Under the pieces are notes generated by a model. That model searched no databases. It had not been told where the DNA came from and was given only the letters and a program-made list of their open reading frames with translations. From Symsagittifera roscoffensis (taxonomy: Eukaryota; Xenacoelomorpha; Acoela; Convolutidae), in NCBI RefSeq assembly GCF_963678635.1, contig NC_087066.1:57368312-57432311 (forward strand): a stretch of DNA of 64,000 nucleotides, written 5' to 3'. Made by a program: the position numbers and the translations under genes. The stretch's first letter is position 1; the number at the start of each line of letters is the position of its first letter. Shown one piece after another: positions 31,530 to 55,072 of the stretch.

Positions 31530-33610
31530 GAACCTACAGAGTCGCAAAAATGAGCCGCGCAAATTCGCGCAGAATGTTCATGCTCGAGCAAATTTGCGAA
31601 CTTTTCTAGGCCACATATTTTGTTTGGGTCGCACAAAGCCGTATAAATCTTTTTGTTCGCGTAATGTCGCGATATACCCATTTTGAAACGCAACTGTTGC
31701 AAAATACCTGTTTGGCTTTGCGATGGTCGCAACTTACTAATTTTAGTCGCAACTTACCCAATTTGAGTCCAGCTGGTTATGATCAATTAAAGTACCTACT
31801 ATACTTAGTGTTTTTATACAAACTGTAATTAATTTTAAAATGGTCGATTCATAAAGCCTCAAAAACAAACTCAGCGCAAAAGTGAGACAAAATCGAAAAG
31901 TGTTCAAGAGAGCAAAAATTATTTACACAAATGTTTTTAGAAGGACCAAAGCAATAGATAGTGTACACAGAAAAGCAAAAGAAAACAATGAACAATAAAC
32001 GCGCTCAGTATCATACGAGAAAAAGATGCAAAAATCAAAACAATCGTAACTACATCAAAATATTATTTCAATGCATATAACGTTAATTTGCGGCATTTTC
32101 AACTTTTTTTTTGCTCTGTTAAACTTCCGAACTCCTGAGCATCACTTCAACAAATCGGGCTGTCCTGACAAAATGTCATTAAAATTGCTTATGATTTACC
32201 TGATAAATTTAGAAAATTCACAATATTTCATTTTTTTTTGGATACAGCCGGGGCGCTTATTCTTTTTTCAATTTCAGATTTTGTTTGTTTTTCAGTCATA
32301 GCATTAGCAAAAAAAGCTGATAATATTCCATTTTTTGTTAATGGTTTTTTGAAATGACTCATTTCAATTTCGGATATTGTCAGTTACTTAATCAAGCGTA
32401 ATTTTAGACCAGCATAGAGGTTGATTTACTAGATTTTGTGCAATAAATTATAAAGAACGTTTTGATATTGGGTAGTTGAGTCAAAAAATTTAGTCAAATG
32501 ACATAATTTTTTTTAGCTCGACCCAAAAAACTTGTTCAATTATGGGCTGAACATCATGAGTCAAGATGTTTAGTCAATCAGAAAAGTTATCAATTTTTGT
32601 TTAGTCCGGAAACTTTCAATTTGATTGAACTTTCGGAACATTTAAGAAAAACTATATTGTTTTAAAAACGGCTGTTGCTCTTCCCTTCACAACAGACAAT
32701 TTCAACTACAGAAAAACTCGCCATTAAAATGGAGAATCAGTTGGTCCAAATCATGTACAGAATCATGTTAATCTCATGTTAAGGCTTAGATTTTTCTATC
32801 TACTATTAAATGAGTAATTTCTTAGTTTCAAATTTTTTTAGTTTTTCCTTCTCACTTAGATTGGAGGTAGCAAATATAAATTGCACAGCAAAGGTCCTGT
32901 GATTGAATCTGACCATATCTTGTTATTTGTTTTTTTTTTCAAACGGGAGCCGCTTGGTAAGTTTCGCTCCGATGCTGATTTTGTAATCTATTTGGGCAGT
33001 AAACGATTTGTTCCCTATAAGGTTTTGCGGAACAATTTTGGTTGATTTTCAGCTGATTGGCTGTCGGCTTTGATTCTGTCAGCTTTTTTCTTGTTTCTTA
33101 CAAAATTCCGATATTATTTATGAGATGAATATTACTTGTTCCCAAATTTTTGATTGCTCAAAATCAACCCCATTCAGAAATCAAGTTCTAATCAATATAG
33201 TCATAAATTTTTTTGTTTTTTTTTTACTTTTTTGTTTTTTATTCCTTTCTTCAACGGTAAAAACGTTCGAAGTTCTTTGTGATAGTTCTTGAACGTCTTG
33301 CTGTTTTAATCTTATACTTGTTGTATCGCAAGGGATGAAAACCTCCACTTCGCTTCTGTGCTACCTCTATTAATCAAATGCTTTTTGTTCTGCAGTTTAT
33401 GACATATTAGCTTTAAAAAATTTAAAAAAAAAAAAGAATTTAGAATTTAATAGTTTTTATTGCCTGATTTTTAAACTGCTTTGTTAAAAATTGAAACATT
33501 CAGAGTTACTAGCACAGAAACCGGCTATCCTAGTTTCAAAATACTGGATTCCCGATTGGATAACAATAATTAGAGGCAAGTTAACGTTTCTTCCATCTAT
33601 ATCGTGAAGG

Positions 33611-33964
33611 ATGGATGCAGATATTAGCTCCATCCGAAAATTAATCACATTTAGCCCAACATTTCATGTTGTGATTCTTCTTAGTGCAATTGTCCAAGTA
33701 ATTTGCAAAAATAAGCTCAGTGCAAACCCACAGCGTAGTTGTTGGAACCCAGTACCAATTTCGGTTTTGAGGGTTTTAAGCTCGCAGTTTACTTTTAAAA
33801 TAATAAATATGAAAAGCTCGGAGAAGAGCAAAACGAGATTCATCAAGTTTAATCATATAATTAAAACATCCTACCTGAAAAGGCCTTTCAAGGTAGTGAC
33901 TAAATTGCTCGTGAAGCCTTGGTTGCGTCAAAGTATACGCTTGATTTTCTACCCAAGGCACTGA
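33611..33964 (+). CDS. Uncharacterised 117-codon open frame
   Basis: Open from ATG 33611 to a stop at 33962-33964. Residues 18-33 are hydrophobic (FHVVILLSAIVQVIC), followed by a basic region. It could be a small secreted or membrane protein or an exon, but no family is recognised. It ends 50 bp before the gap, so a spliced continuation cannot be seen. It may equally be chance. Confidence 0.2.
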   Translation: MDADISSIRKLITFSPTFHVVILLSAIVQVICKNKLSANPQRSCWNPVPISVLRVLSSQFTFKIINMKSSEKSKTRFIKFNHIIKTSYLKRPFKVVTKLLVKPWLRQSIRLIFYPRH

Positions 33965-34013
33965 ATGCGCTTAAATTTGTGGAATAAATTTCCTTATGGT
34001 CGCTTAATGGTTC

Positions 34014-34213
34014 NNNNNNNNNNNNNNNNNNNNNNNNNNNNNNNNNNNNNNNNNNNNNNNNNNNNNNNNNNNNNNNNNNNNNNNNNNNNNNNNNNNNNNN
34101 NNNNNNNNNNNNNNNNNNNNNNNNNNNNNNNNNNNNNNNNNNNNNNNNNNNNNNNNNNNNNNNNNNNNNNNNNNNNNNNNNNNNNNNNNNNNNNNNNNNN
34201 NNNNNNNNNNNNN
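34014..34213. other. Assembly gap (200 N)
   Basis: 200 unknown bases. A round length suggests the true gap size is unknown. Confidence 0.99.
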
Positions 34214-34819
34214 GAAAAACTAATGGTAATGAAATACTGTGCTGATTTAATCAAATGGTTTTTATTCGATACAGTGAAGAAAGTACAATCTGCAAAATCA
34301 TTTACTGCATCAGCGTAGCTAGAACAGGCTGTTCAGCCTAACAAGTAGCTACCCCCGGGATAACTATTGCAATTAAGCAACGACAAAGATCAGTTCACGC
34401 TAATTAGAAAAAAATTAAATGAACCTGACAACAATAATTAATTTTGGAACTTCATACGCGTCTTTTTGTTTTTAGAAATTAGACAATTATTGATAATAAC
34501 GAAGTTTGTTTGCTTAGAATTTCACAGAAGTTCAATTGGGACAATATATTTGGAAAATTCGGGCCCAAAATTTTTTTCGCACAAATTTTGACTCTAATTA
34601 TTCAATCAAAAATAACGCTTAAATTACCTGGTCACTTGCTTTTAAAATTAGACAGTCTCAATTTTCTCAGAATAAATTACACTTCCCTGATTTGGACGAA
34701 ACTCTTAAGCAACTTTTGTTCTCATTTTTCGACTAATGTCAACCCAATTTGTGTTATCAAGTTTCCTATTCTAGTTTTCTCCGGATTGTTTTGACCTGAC
34801 AAAAAAGATAACTGACAAA

Positions 34820-35230
34820 AGGATTGACCTAAAATCAATTTTCAGAAAATCGACCAGCATAAAAGTTTTTTGATAACGAGAGTCTTTCATAACATTAAAA
34901 TGTAATTAGCATAATTTTGATAGCTCATTTCAAAATAATCTGGAAAAATAATCATGAAAGAGAGAATTCATGAAAGATAGAACCAAAGTTATGGTTATAA
35001 AATTGGAAACAATAAAGAAGATAATCAAATTGAAGAACTTGGAGTGAATTGACAAAAGACACACTGAGTACCCACCGAGAGTCTATGAATAATTAAAAAC
35101 TCAAGATTAGCGGCAAAAACTTGCAAGGCCATTTCGAATATCCAATGAATTTTATGCTAGTCGATACAAATAGCTAAAACCTAACTTCTACGCTAGTCCA
35201 AATTTGTGCTAGTTGGTAACCGCCGCAAAA
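34820..35230. mobile_element. Second subterminal-repeat DNA element
   Basis: Contains cgaccagcataaaag on the left, then agcataattttgatagct as at 19060-19080. On the right are tttatgctagtcgatac and ctagttggtaaccgccgc in inverse orientation. It is related to 18988-20031 and shorter. Confidence 0.5.
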
Positions 35231-37237
35231 CCGACAGCAACTTACTAGAACGAAATATTATCCACAAAATTTCAATTACGATCTGGGCACAGCTCAATTG
35301 CTATTAAAGAGGTTATAGACAAACTCTTTAACTCAACGTCTTAACAGCGTGTCACAAAAAAATAGCTTATTTAATTAAAGTAATTCCTTAGCAGGTCACC
35401 TTCATTCCTTAGCAGACGCCACTTTAGTCAAAACTTCCCATAATTTATAGGTTCGAAAAATTTGAATTTGAGCTGCCAAGTCGGTAATTGAAACACAGAG
35501 GTGACCTGAGCATCGAACTACTTGCGATACAAAACAAGAAAGCCGCTAAAAAAATCGAAAATGTCGAAAAAAACTAGATCTATCGAAATAAAGCTAGTTT
35601 TGAAACAAAACGTGCCAAGACAATAGAAGCAAAAATTAGCAACGAAACAAATGTTACCAAGCGGTAACATTTTGCAGAAACCGTTTAAACCGAAAAAAAT
35701 CAACAAGACTTACAAAAATTTATTAATTTTCCCTCACCCTTCAATACACACGCAAGAAACTTTATTCGCTGGTCAAATTAAACATCATGACGCCTTTAGG
35801 CCGATATAATATAGGCCGAAAAAAAAGAAAGAAATCAAAAACAAAACAAAGACTAATAAAAGTTCTTAAGTCCCTCTCGCTCTCAAAACATACACAGAGA
35901 CAAACAAAAAGCTTTTTCGCTCCTCGAAGGACACAAAATGAGGCCACTAAGCCAATATAATTGACAAAAATACACCATTTTGCTATGCACAAAATATATC
36001 TGTAGCGGAGAACTTGTTGCTAAAAGAGACTACGGGAAATGAGTAGGGAAGTCCCGTGAACAAAGTTATTTACGGGAAAATCAAGTACCCAGTTGCAATA
36101 TCCTTGCTTATGCAAGAGTAAATAATTAGGAAATAGCAAGATGTGATGAGTCGCAGCATGAGATGAAACATAACAGCACATAAGGTGTTTGTTAGACAAT
36201 TTATTTACAGGTAAAAAATGTCTGATATCCAATTTGATGTTTTTTTTCTAGTCGCAATTTTAATATATGTTGCCAATAGAAACGTTGTAAACTCAAGTAA
36301 AACAAAAAAAAAGATATATTCGATTTGAACAATTTTAAGTTTTTGAATCAGTAAGAATTTCAAAAATCTTTTTTGACTGACTCTTTTTTCATTAAATTAT
36401 CTCTTTAGAAAAACAGGGCCAATAAGAGATCCTTTCAGCAGTGAAAACTTAAATTAAAAGTCCACTTCCGAAACCAAAAAGCGAAAGTTTTTTTTTGCAA
36501 AATTTGCATTTTCGTAATTGCAGATCATAATTTGCCGTTTTTTACCGAACGAAATTGAGCTAAGCTGAAATAATTCAAGATAAAACGCAATAAACATCAA
36601 ACTATCTAAATGAGTGTCTTTACGCCGTTTATTGACACTTTTAAAGGCAATTCAATTTTGCGTTTAAAAATTTCGGGAAAAAAGTCAAATAAGTAAAAAA
36701 CTTAACTCTGTTTTTGAAAATGGAAGTGATTAACGTTATTTAACCTGTACTTTTTTGATGTTCGATAGTGACGTTTGCCTTCATTTTAAGAAAGAAAATG
36801 AACTGAAATTAAAAAGAAATCTTTTGTTTAGATATTGATAATTTTTGCTAAAAATGACCAGAAAGCCATGGAGAAACCGTTTCAGAGAAGTGAAAACGAG
36901 CAAAATCAAAGTTGAGCTCGGGCAAAAACTTTTTCTTTTACAGAATCATCAATACCCATTTCGTTCTTTAGCAATTAAAAAGTATAACTCAGTTCAGCCA
37001 AAAACTTGTTCGAAATTTATAGCCTAGTCACGCTATTGATATCTTTTCAAGACTCATCTTTCCAAGTAAAGAAAAATGGAAGAAAGCTGAATTAATAAAT
37101 ATAATCTCTAGCATAGCAAATTACCTCAAATAAACAAACGCAACTCATCATCTCAGCTGAGAATCAAATACAGCTTATCAACAAATTTCTTCTTTTTGGC
37201 TCAAAATATTCAATCTGACAATAAAAATTGAATTAAG

Positions 37238-47844
<10,607 letters not shown>

Positions 47845-47947
47845 TCTCGATCACGCTTTGAAAACCAACATCGGCCAATATTATCTGAAGTTTAAAGAAG
47901 GAGTATGAACCTGCGCTTCCATAGAAAACTCGATCTTACATATTTCA

Positions 47948-48540
47948 TGCTTCGCACCTGTTGCGTTCGTTACAAATAAACAATGTTGAAAAAAAAATAG
48001 TTCTATCTAAATTTTCGTTTCTCGATAAAAACTCGATCTAGGCAAACATGCCAAGCAAGACAGCTGAATATTAAAATAGCAAAATAACAAAACTTACGAA
48101 GCGGAAACAATGCCGAAAATCTCTGAGCACGCAACAGTCGAGCAGAAGAAAAAAACTTAAAAGTTCTAAGTCCCCGCAGAAACTACGATGAACAACATTG
48201 CAACAATTAAACTTGCTTACAGCGCTAGAAACAGCGGTCATTTGGCAACAAAGCCGACCAAACTCTAGCAGACAAACCAAAGTCCGACATTCAGTTTTAC
48301 CGCAAAAAAAAATCAATTTCATGCATGCTGAAAAAAAACAAGGACCGGCCCGGACTCGAACCACAGACACCAGGGTGCGAAAACGCAACCATGATAGCTT
48401 TGTGCCATGTGGGAAGAAACCTGCAAGATAGTAAGGTTTAATAATAAAGCAAGTTCAATTCACAGACTTGTAGGAAAAGTTGTTTACGGGAAAAAGTCTA
48501 GTTCCCGGTTACAAGACACTTGCTCTCGCAAGTGTAAAAA
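47948..48540 (-). mobile_element. Hairpin-ended element with tRNA-like core, copy D
   Basis: The right hairpin is CACTTGC-tctc-GCAAGTG (48517-48534), a perfect 7-bp stem. The tRNA-like core 48341-48412 (minus) has TGGCACAAAGC and a perfect B-box, GGTTCGAGTCC. The left end near gcttcgcacctgttgcg is imperfect. It lies just upstream of METAP2. Confidence 0.65.
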
Positions 48541-49070
48541 CGCAACATTGTATAAGTGTAACCAGCTGCTGTGAAATAGCCAAAAAATTTTTGGCTGAAG
48601 ATTCTGTTCCAAAAATGAAGAAAGCAGCGAAAATATTGCAGTAATTAAAAAGCTAAATGTATTAACAATCTTTTAACATTTTAACACAGATAGCTTTTTA
48701 TTATTGCTAACACAATTGGAAAAGAGTAAGTGAAATCACGGAAACCAGAAAAAATTCAAGGAAACCAAAAAAAAACAAAAGAAGTCACGGAAACCAAAAC
48801 CCCAATTACGCTAAGAACGCTAAATAAAAAGCTTTATGTGTACAACAACATTTGACAACTAAGTTCACTTTCTAGATCCTCTAGCATAAAAACTGAAATA
48901 TGAGTCTTTTAGCAGACCAACGTAATAAAGTGATGAATGATTGACTGACAGACTCAAAATAACGCTCAGTCTGGGCCAAGCTTCCCCAATTAAGTCAATT
49001 ATCTCATGATTTGTCAACAAAACTATCAACTTTAAAGACACAAAAGTAAAAAAAAAAAACAATAACAAAA

Positions 49071-49225
49071 TCAAGTTAAGGGTTCCTTCTGTCTTGTCGA
49101 CTTAGCTCAGCGGTAAAATAGAGTCTGCTAAAAATCCTAGCACCTTTTTGAACATTCTAAAAAAACAATGAAATCAAGTTGAGGGTTCCTTCTCTCTTGT
49201 CTACTTAGCTCAGCGGTAAAATAGA
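49071..49225 (+). repeat. Repeated tRNA 5'-half-like segment
   Basis: The sequence gacttagctcagcggtaaaa resembles a tRNA D-arm and A-box. It occurs twice about 104 bp apart, with gggttccttctgtcttgt before it each time. No matching T-arm follows, so neither is a complete tRNA gene. Confidence 0.5.
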
Positions 49226-49697
49226 CAGATCATCACACAATTCGTTTTTAATCAATTTTTGGGAACCAAATTACGACTACAGGGTTTTTAATACAATACG
49301 CAGCGTCAGGTCATAGAAATTTGTAGAACTATTATAAGCATTTCCCGTTGGGTAAAAGAACTGGTGAAAAAAACATCAACTAAAAATGGCTTCTGATGAC
49401 CGTATCGGATTGAAAAAAAAAAAAAAAAAACGATAACTCCTGGAGTTCATTCACTGTGATTAAGGGTAAATACTTGACGTTTTCATACGAAACATCACTT
49501 GCTTTCAGACATCACAGAAAAGCTCGTCAAGAAAAACTCAATTCTCAAGAATGGCTTTCAAAGAGAATCAGCAAAATCTAAGTATTTAGAAGTGTTGTTC
49601 TCGACGTAAAACTATTTTCAGGATTTTTTTTGAAGACCCAATCATGCCAAAAGTGGCTTCAAAATTCATGATAAATGGTTCGCAAGGAAGAAGCATA

Positions 49698-50430
49698 GCC
49701 AACACACAATTGGAAACAAGTCAACGAACGCAAGGAAACAGAAAAAAAAACTTTTTTAAATAAATAGCTTCAACTCTCGAATTTCGAAACAATGGATGGA
49801 CTTAAAGATCTTCAAATTTCAAAATTAAATTGTGATTGACTTTTTTGCTCAAACTATCTCAAATTGACAAAATCGCATCCATAGGTAAACTTTTCAGTCA
49901 GCTGGGAAATCTGAGAATTTAAATCTAATTTCCAAATTAGAAGTCAATCACGTATCACGTTTTTCCTGGCCGTTACACTTTTAAAGTTCGATAGAATTCG
50001 TCTTCTTTTTAACAGAGGAAAGGAAATGAACTTTTAAAAAATTAAAATAAAAACCGCTCGAAGTCAAATTGGAGCAAGGAAAAATTTTCGAGAAAAAAAT
50101 TTAAATCACGGCCTATATGAACATCAAAAGTCAAAATGGAGCTTGAAAAATTCTTTTAAAAAAATTTGAAATCATTACCGCCTATATTTGAGAAAATTGG
50201 CTCAATAACTTATTTTTTTATTCTGCAGGGGAATCTGAAAATGAAATCTATTTTCGAAACTTGAAGTCGATAACGTTTTTCGAAGCCTCTACAATTTGCT
50301 GTTCGATAGTTGAGCTTGTCTTACATAAAACTAACATCAAACCGCAAAACATTAAAATTAAGCGTAGAAAAATTTTCCCGCACGACTCAAATAAAACCAC
50401 GGCCTGCATAGTGACTTCACTACGTTCATA
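49698..50430. repeat. R family dispersed repeat, copy 2
   Basis: Begins gccaacacacaattggaaac, ends tgacttcactacgttcata. Longer and more rearranged than the other copies, with internal duplications around 50040-50200. Confidence 0.65.
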
Positions 50431-50860
50431 ACTTGAAAAGAAATTCTTGGGGAAAAATGAAACTTGCGATTGCAGGTTTTGAACAATAAAAAACTTTTTC
50501 CTGAATAAATTACACCGATTACCATTCCTGAGGAGAGTTACCCACCTCAACATGTCCTACACTGGCTTGATTGATTTCGAAACTTTTCAATGTGAGCAGT
50601 AGAGATAACTGGGCTCCAACACTTTTGTATCAAAACTCAGGTTGCAAGTTAGTGAAAAAATTTCAGTTCGGTGGTTCTCTTTTGGAATAACTTACATACC
50701 AAAGTTCGAAATTTTATGCACAACTTGCATTCAAGAAAATTTTAAGCAATCATCTGTTTGGGAACTTTTTACCTCATCTTGATAAAATAGTGTGTTTTAT
50801 GGTTGAGAATAGAAACCAATCGACTGCTCAAAATTGAGTTTCAAACAATAATATGTCACC

Positions 50861-51190
50861 ATCAGGGACGAATTTTACCTCTAATATCCCCTCCCCACGC
50901 CACTCCCAAAGATTTAAACATCTCGGCGCCTAAAGGGTCCCCTTTAGTACTAAAACAACACATCCACTTTCAGCCGACAAACACTTAGATTTTATCGAAG
51001 GCGCATACATATACTAACTGGTTGAAAAAAAAACGTTAGGTCAAAACAGTGCCAAAAACATACTTTTGACTGTTTTCCAAAAAATTGCCTGAGGGGCAGA
51101 AAGTTTAGGCTATAGGTGGTTTTAATAGTGTTTTGGGAGAGCTCGCAAAACGAGTTTGGTCGAATTTTTTTTTGATGATAGGCGGTTTTC
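50861..51190. mobile_element. Degenerate hAT-type MITE
   Basis: The interior (cggcgcctaaagggtcccct, aaaattgcctgaggggcaga) matches the intact copy 60086-60473. The left end tcagggacgaattttacc is decayed and the right end is not found. Confidence 0.55.
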
Positions 51191-51326
51191 TTAAACACAT
51201 CCTGGAACACTGGGTAGATTTTATTTCTAGTTTTGCGCCATTTGTACTTCAATTATGGGGATACGCTATTTGCCTCACTAATTTATGTTCACTTGAACAG
51301 CCAAAAGATGGATGAAAACGTGTAAA

Positions 51327-51560
51327 CTCAGAGGAGAAGCTGTGCTTCGCAAAAACCAAAATACGACAAGAAGCAGCTTTATAAAGTGAAATACGAAAAG
51401 ATGAAAAAATCCTCGAATAAGTATAACTTTGCTATGAATGGGCTTCGAACCAGCAACTTTGAGAACTGCAGTCTCACGTTCGGCCCTCTCGGCCATGAAC
51501 GCTTAACAGCAAACACTAGTCAAAATTAAAGCAGCTACAAATGCTAACAAATTGCCAATG
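51327..51560 (-). mobile_element. Hairpin-ended element with tRNA-like core, copy E
   Basis: Left end ctcagag with hairpin GAAGC-tgt-GCTTC. The tRNA-like core 51431-51502 (minus, 72 nt) starts GCGTTCATGGCCGAGAGGGC, with a GGCC/GGCC D-stem. A 5-bp anticodon stem TGAGA/TCTCA encloses CTGCAGT, which would give anticodon GCA. GGTTCGAAGCC follows. The acceptor ends do not pair well, so it is a tRNA-derived part and not a working tRNA gene. Confidence 0.6.
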
Positions 51561-52004
51561 CCATGCAGCAAAAGTGGCACCAAATACAAAGACACAATTT
51601 TGCAAGTAATAATTTCAAATATAACAAATTGAAGGCATCCACACTAATTTTGCATCTAATAAATTGGAAAGCAGAAAGCCACATTATGTATAAATTATGT
51701 ATTTCAAAAAATGCGAGGTATAATGAGTTAGAAAATTTCTGAAATCGAGTTTTTTTTTTGTTATGTAGTTTGAAACAAATAGCTTTTTTCGGTTCATTTG
51801 ATGAATTTAAAATGCATCAACTGTGTTAGCTTAATACTATTAGAAAGTCAAAGCAGATGCTATCAACGAGCCGTATAGGTGCCCTTAAAGTAGCGCCAAT
51901 AATTAAATTAGAAAAAACGATAGTCGTTGTATACCACTAACGCTCACTAAAGTTCGCTGGAGTAAAAAGACATTGATAATTTTGAACATTTTTTCATTTT
52001 TCGA

Positions 52005-52500
52005 CAAAAAACAGCCAAGAAACAGTTAGAAAAGAACGCACGGAAACAGAAAACTTCCGAATTTCAAATAACTTACAATATTCAGAGAACGTCTAAGCCC
52101 TTACGGCTCATCGAATTACAAAAACAACTAATGCTTGACGTTGTTTTATTGAATCACAAGGTAATTTTTTTTATTGAAATTGAGTCACGATTCCGGCAGG
52201 AAATCTTAAAATTAAAACCCATTTTTACAAGTGGACGCCGGTCAATATTTTTCAGACTGTTATACTTTTGTTCCGTACTATAGCGAAAATCGCCTTTCAA
52301 TTTACAAATGAAATGATCTGAACTAAAAAAAAAATCAAAAGTCAAACCGCGAAAAATCAAATTTGAGCGTGAATAAATTTTTAAGACTTTTCCCGAAAGT
52401 CTTAAAATAAAACGACCTTTATAAGTGCAAATCACTTCGTACAAACACTTTTGGATATTATCAAAGAGCCTTTCATGCCCTTTATTAGTAGTACAAGAAA
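52005..52500. repeat. R family dispersed repeat, copy 3
   Basis: Begins aacagccaagaaacagttag with the typical lines tttttattgaaattgagtca and acgacctttataag. Diverged. Confidence 0.65.
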
Positions 52501-53314
52501 ACATATTACACCAAAAAGTGAATTAAACTACTTAATTTAAACTAATACAATTCAGAAGACCTAATCATCTTCTAATTCAAGTATAACTCAAGTTATAAAC
52601 TGTGTGCTCTTAATAGAGCAGCAAGCATACCATGGCTGCGGAATAAGCTAACGTATAAATCACATTTCCATTTTCATTAAGATGAATAATTAGCACCTGA
52701 TAGAGTTGTTCTGCTGTGTTAATTAACTATAGAGCTTCAAGATCGACAGAGAAAACGCATGACACCAACATTTATGAGTGTAATTGTAAGGTTCTCATTT
52801 CCCGAAAGGAAAACCGCAAAATTAAAAAATAATTCCAATTTCATCCGAACTGACATATAAATTTAGCATCTGGGAATAATAAAACGGGACACTAAGTAAA
52901 ATTCCCGATGATCACAAAAATAGAACTTATTTCAGTTTTTTTTTCAATTTAGATACTTCTCAAAAAAGGACACAAATTCTCGATTTGCACAATGAACAAT
53001 AAGAACGATTCCCCTTTAAAATTTCATCTCATTTAACTGGCCCAAAAAATAATCAGATAGAAATTGTGATATGAAAAAAAAAAATGCATTGAAACTTAAA
53101 ATCCATCAAACTGTCAAACCAAAACCTGTTTCCAAAGGTATGTTATGGAATTTGATTTCCTGTTCATCCTTTTAATTTTTCTATCTCTGCGTTGATTTCT
53201 ATCACTACTTAAAGTTTCCTGTTTGATTAAGGCTAAAAATTAACTACACTGAACACCCAACCGTCTCAATTCGAACCGAATCAATCAGTTTCGATTGAAC
53301 TTTGCAACTCATGT

Positions 53315-53535
53315 TCAGTACTTCCACTTGCACAGAGCTTCGTTTCTACTATCTGGGGCCAGCTGGTGAGAGACACCGTCTATTACTGTTGATGTTGCCT
53401 CGCTGGCCAGAATCACAGGAGCAATCAAGGTAGGCGGGATCTGACGCAACACTCCGCCCACTGCTCCTGTGAGTCCCCGAGTGTCCCTTCCGTCGACTGC
53501 TTCTCGCACCAGAGTGATAGCGGTATCATTGAGCC
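53315..53535 (-). CDS. ATG2: ATG2 last exon
   Basis: Acceptor ccgattag. Encodes LNDTAITLVREAVDGRDTRG, LTGAVGGVLRQIPPTLIAPV and ASEATSTVIDGVSHQLAPDS, then ends CKWKY and TGA. The tail is slightly shorter than in the human proteins. Confidence 0.95.
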
Positions 53536-55018
53536 CTAATCGGGAAAAAGCTGATATATAACAAATGACCCGAAATATATTTAATTTAATTCACTAATTG
53601 CTTTTGTTATACACCAGTAGTTGTCTGCATTTTTCTTATTGCTTGTTAATGCCAAAATAGGGTCAAAGGTGAACTTGTGTCAATTTCTTTGATGAATCAA
53701 AAACATTAACGAAGCTTCAAAACATTACATCTAACAAACAGACCTTCATATAGTGTCCTATATGCCATGTTGAGTCCTTCTCTGAAATCGTTGGGTTGGG
53801 CCGAGTGTCTCGAATGGGGTGCTGGCAATGTGGACCTCGGGTTTGGCGACAACAGGTCGAATGCAGTCTCGGCCGTGAACTGGATGGCACTGATGAGCCG
53901 ATTAGTCAGCTGGAGTGCAGCCGATGTTGAGGATGTAGTGAATGATGCAGCTCCTCGCTGGAACCCCTTAAGGAGTCTCCCATCTCTCCTGTACTGCTCG
54001 ATGGGCATACAAACCAAGTCCACTAGTCCATTCACTAAAAACATCAAAAGTATAGACTGAAAAAAATAGAACTTCAGTGCTACAATGAATATAGCCCGAA
54101 AGGATGATATGATTAGCTTGGTTTTCTAATTGAAATAATTCTTACTGATTTGGCTGAATGAATGCATGGGTCCAATGCCTCCAAGTAAGGTAGGAATTTG
54201 ATTCTTCTTGATATCTCGCAGCCACTCCGTCACACAATACATGGCTAGATTGTCAAAACCCAGGATGCTAAAAAGTAAAAACTTTTGTACAAAATTAACA
54301 CCGAAAGCGCCAATTCGTAGGCTTTTGGAGTTTTTAAGATAATTGCAGGCCATAGCGAGTAATGCGGTCAATATTTTCCTATAAACTGCACACAGTTAAC
54401 ACTTAGGATTCTAAAATCAATAAACCTAGACACATTTTCAAATTTAGCCAACAGACAGTTGGAAAAGCGTCAATGAACGCAAGTGAACAGAAAAAAAATG
54501 ACTTACTTTTTTTTCAAAAAAATCTCAGCTTCCGAATCAAGAAAAAAAAGGTGCCCTCCAGTTTTTTGTAATTTCTAAAACAATTTATGATTGACACATT
54601 TTTGATAAAATTAACCCAATTTGAGAAAACTGGATCAATAGGTAAATGTTTTATTCCGTTGGGAGATCTGAAAATTAAATTCCAGTTTCAAAACCAGAAG
54701 ACGATCACGTTTTTTGTTACTTTTACTCTTTTGCTGTTCGATGAAGGCGTTCTCCTTCCTTTTAACAAAGGAAATGAACTGAACTTGAAAAGAAAACAAG
54801 TCAAACAGCGAAAAAGTGAAATTGCGCCTGAAGAAAGTTTAAGACTTTTCCTGAAAAAAAAACCAAAAAAAAACATCGGCACCTATATAAAGTCTGAACT
54901 ATTTTCATCGACTCTAAGAAAACCCTAAATTACGAAAGTCTTAAATTCCGTAACTTAGCTCATTGAAAATCAAAATGATTTGATTTACATTAAAACTGTT
55001 TGAGCTGTATTTTTCACA

Positions 55019-55072
<54 letters not shown>

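Larger units (their letters stand above)
30541..37237. other. Repeat-rich intergenic region with assembly gap
   Basis: Holds an inverted dispersed-repeat copy (30900-31165), a CpG-rich segment with a strong hairpin (31420-31740), an unassigned open frame (33611-33964), the N gap, a subterminal-repeat element (34820-35230) and a right end of the hairpin-ended element family near 36040-36120 (CTTGC-ttat-GCAAG). No recognised gene. Confidence 0.5.
47845..53314. other. Intergenic region between METAP2 and ATG2
   Basis: Upstream flank of METAP2 and downstream flank of ATG2. It holds hairpin-ended tRNA-like elements (47948-48540, 51327-51560), R family copies (49698-50430, 52005-52500), a repeated tRNA 5'-half-like segment (49071-49225) and a degenerate MITE (50861-51190). 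No further gene is recognised, and no promoter motif could be assigned with confidence. Confidence 0.6.

Noticed and set aside
51431-51502. tRNA gene (GCA anticodon, 72 nt)
   Set aside because: The D and anticodon stems pair but the acceptor ends do not, and it sits inside a repeated hairpin-ended element, so a tRNA-derived segment is more likely.
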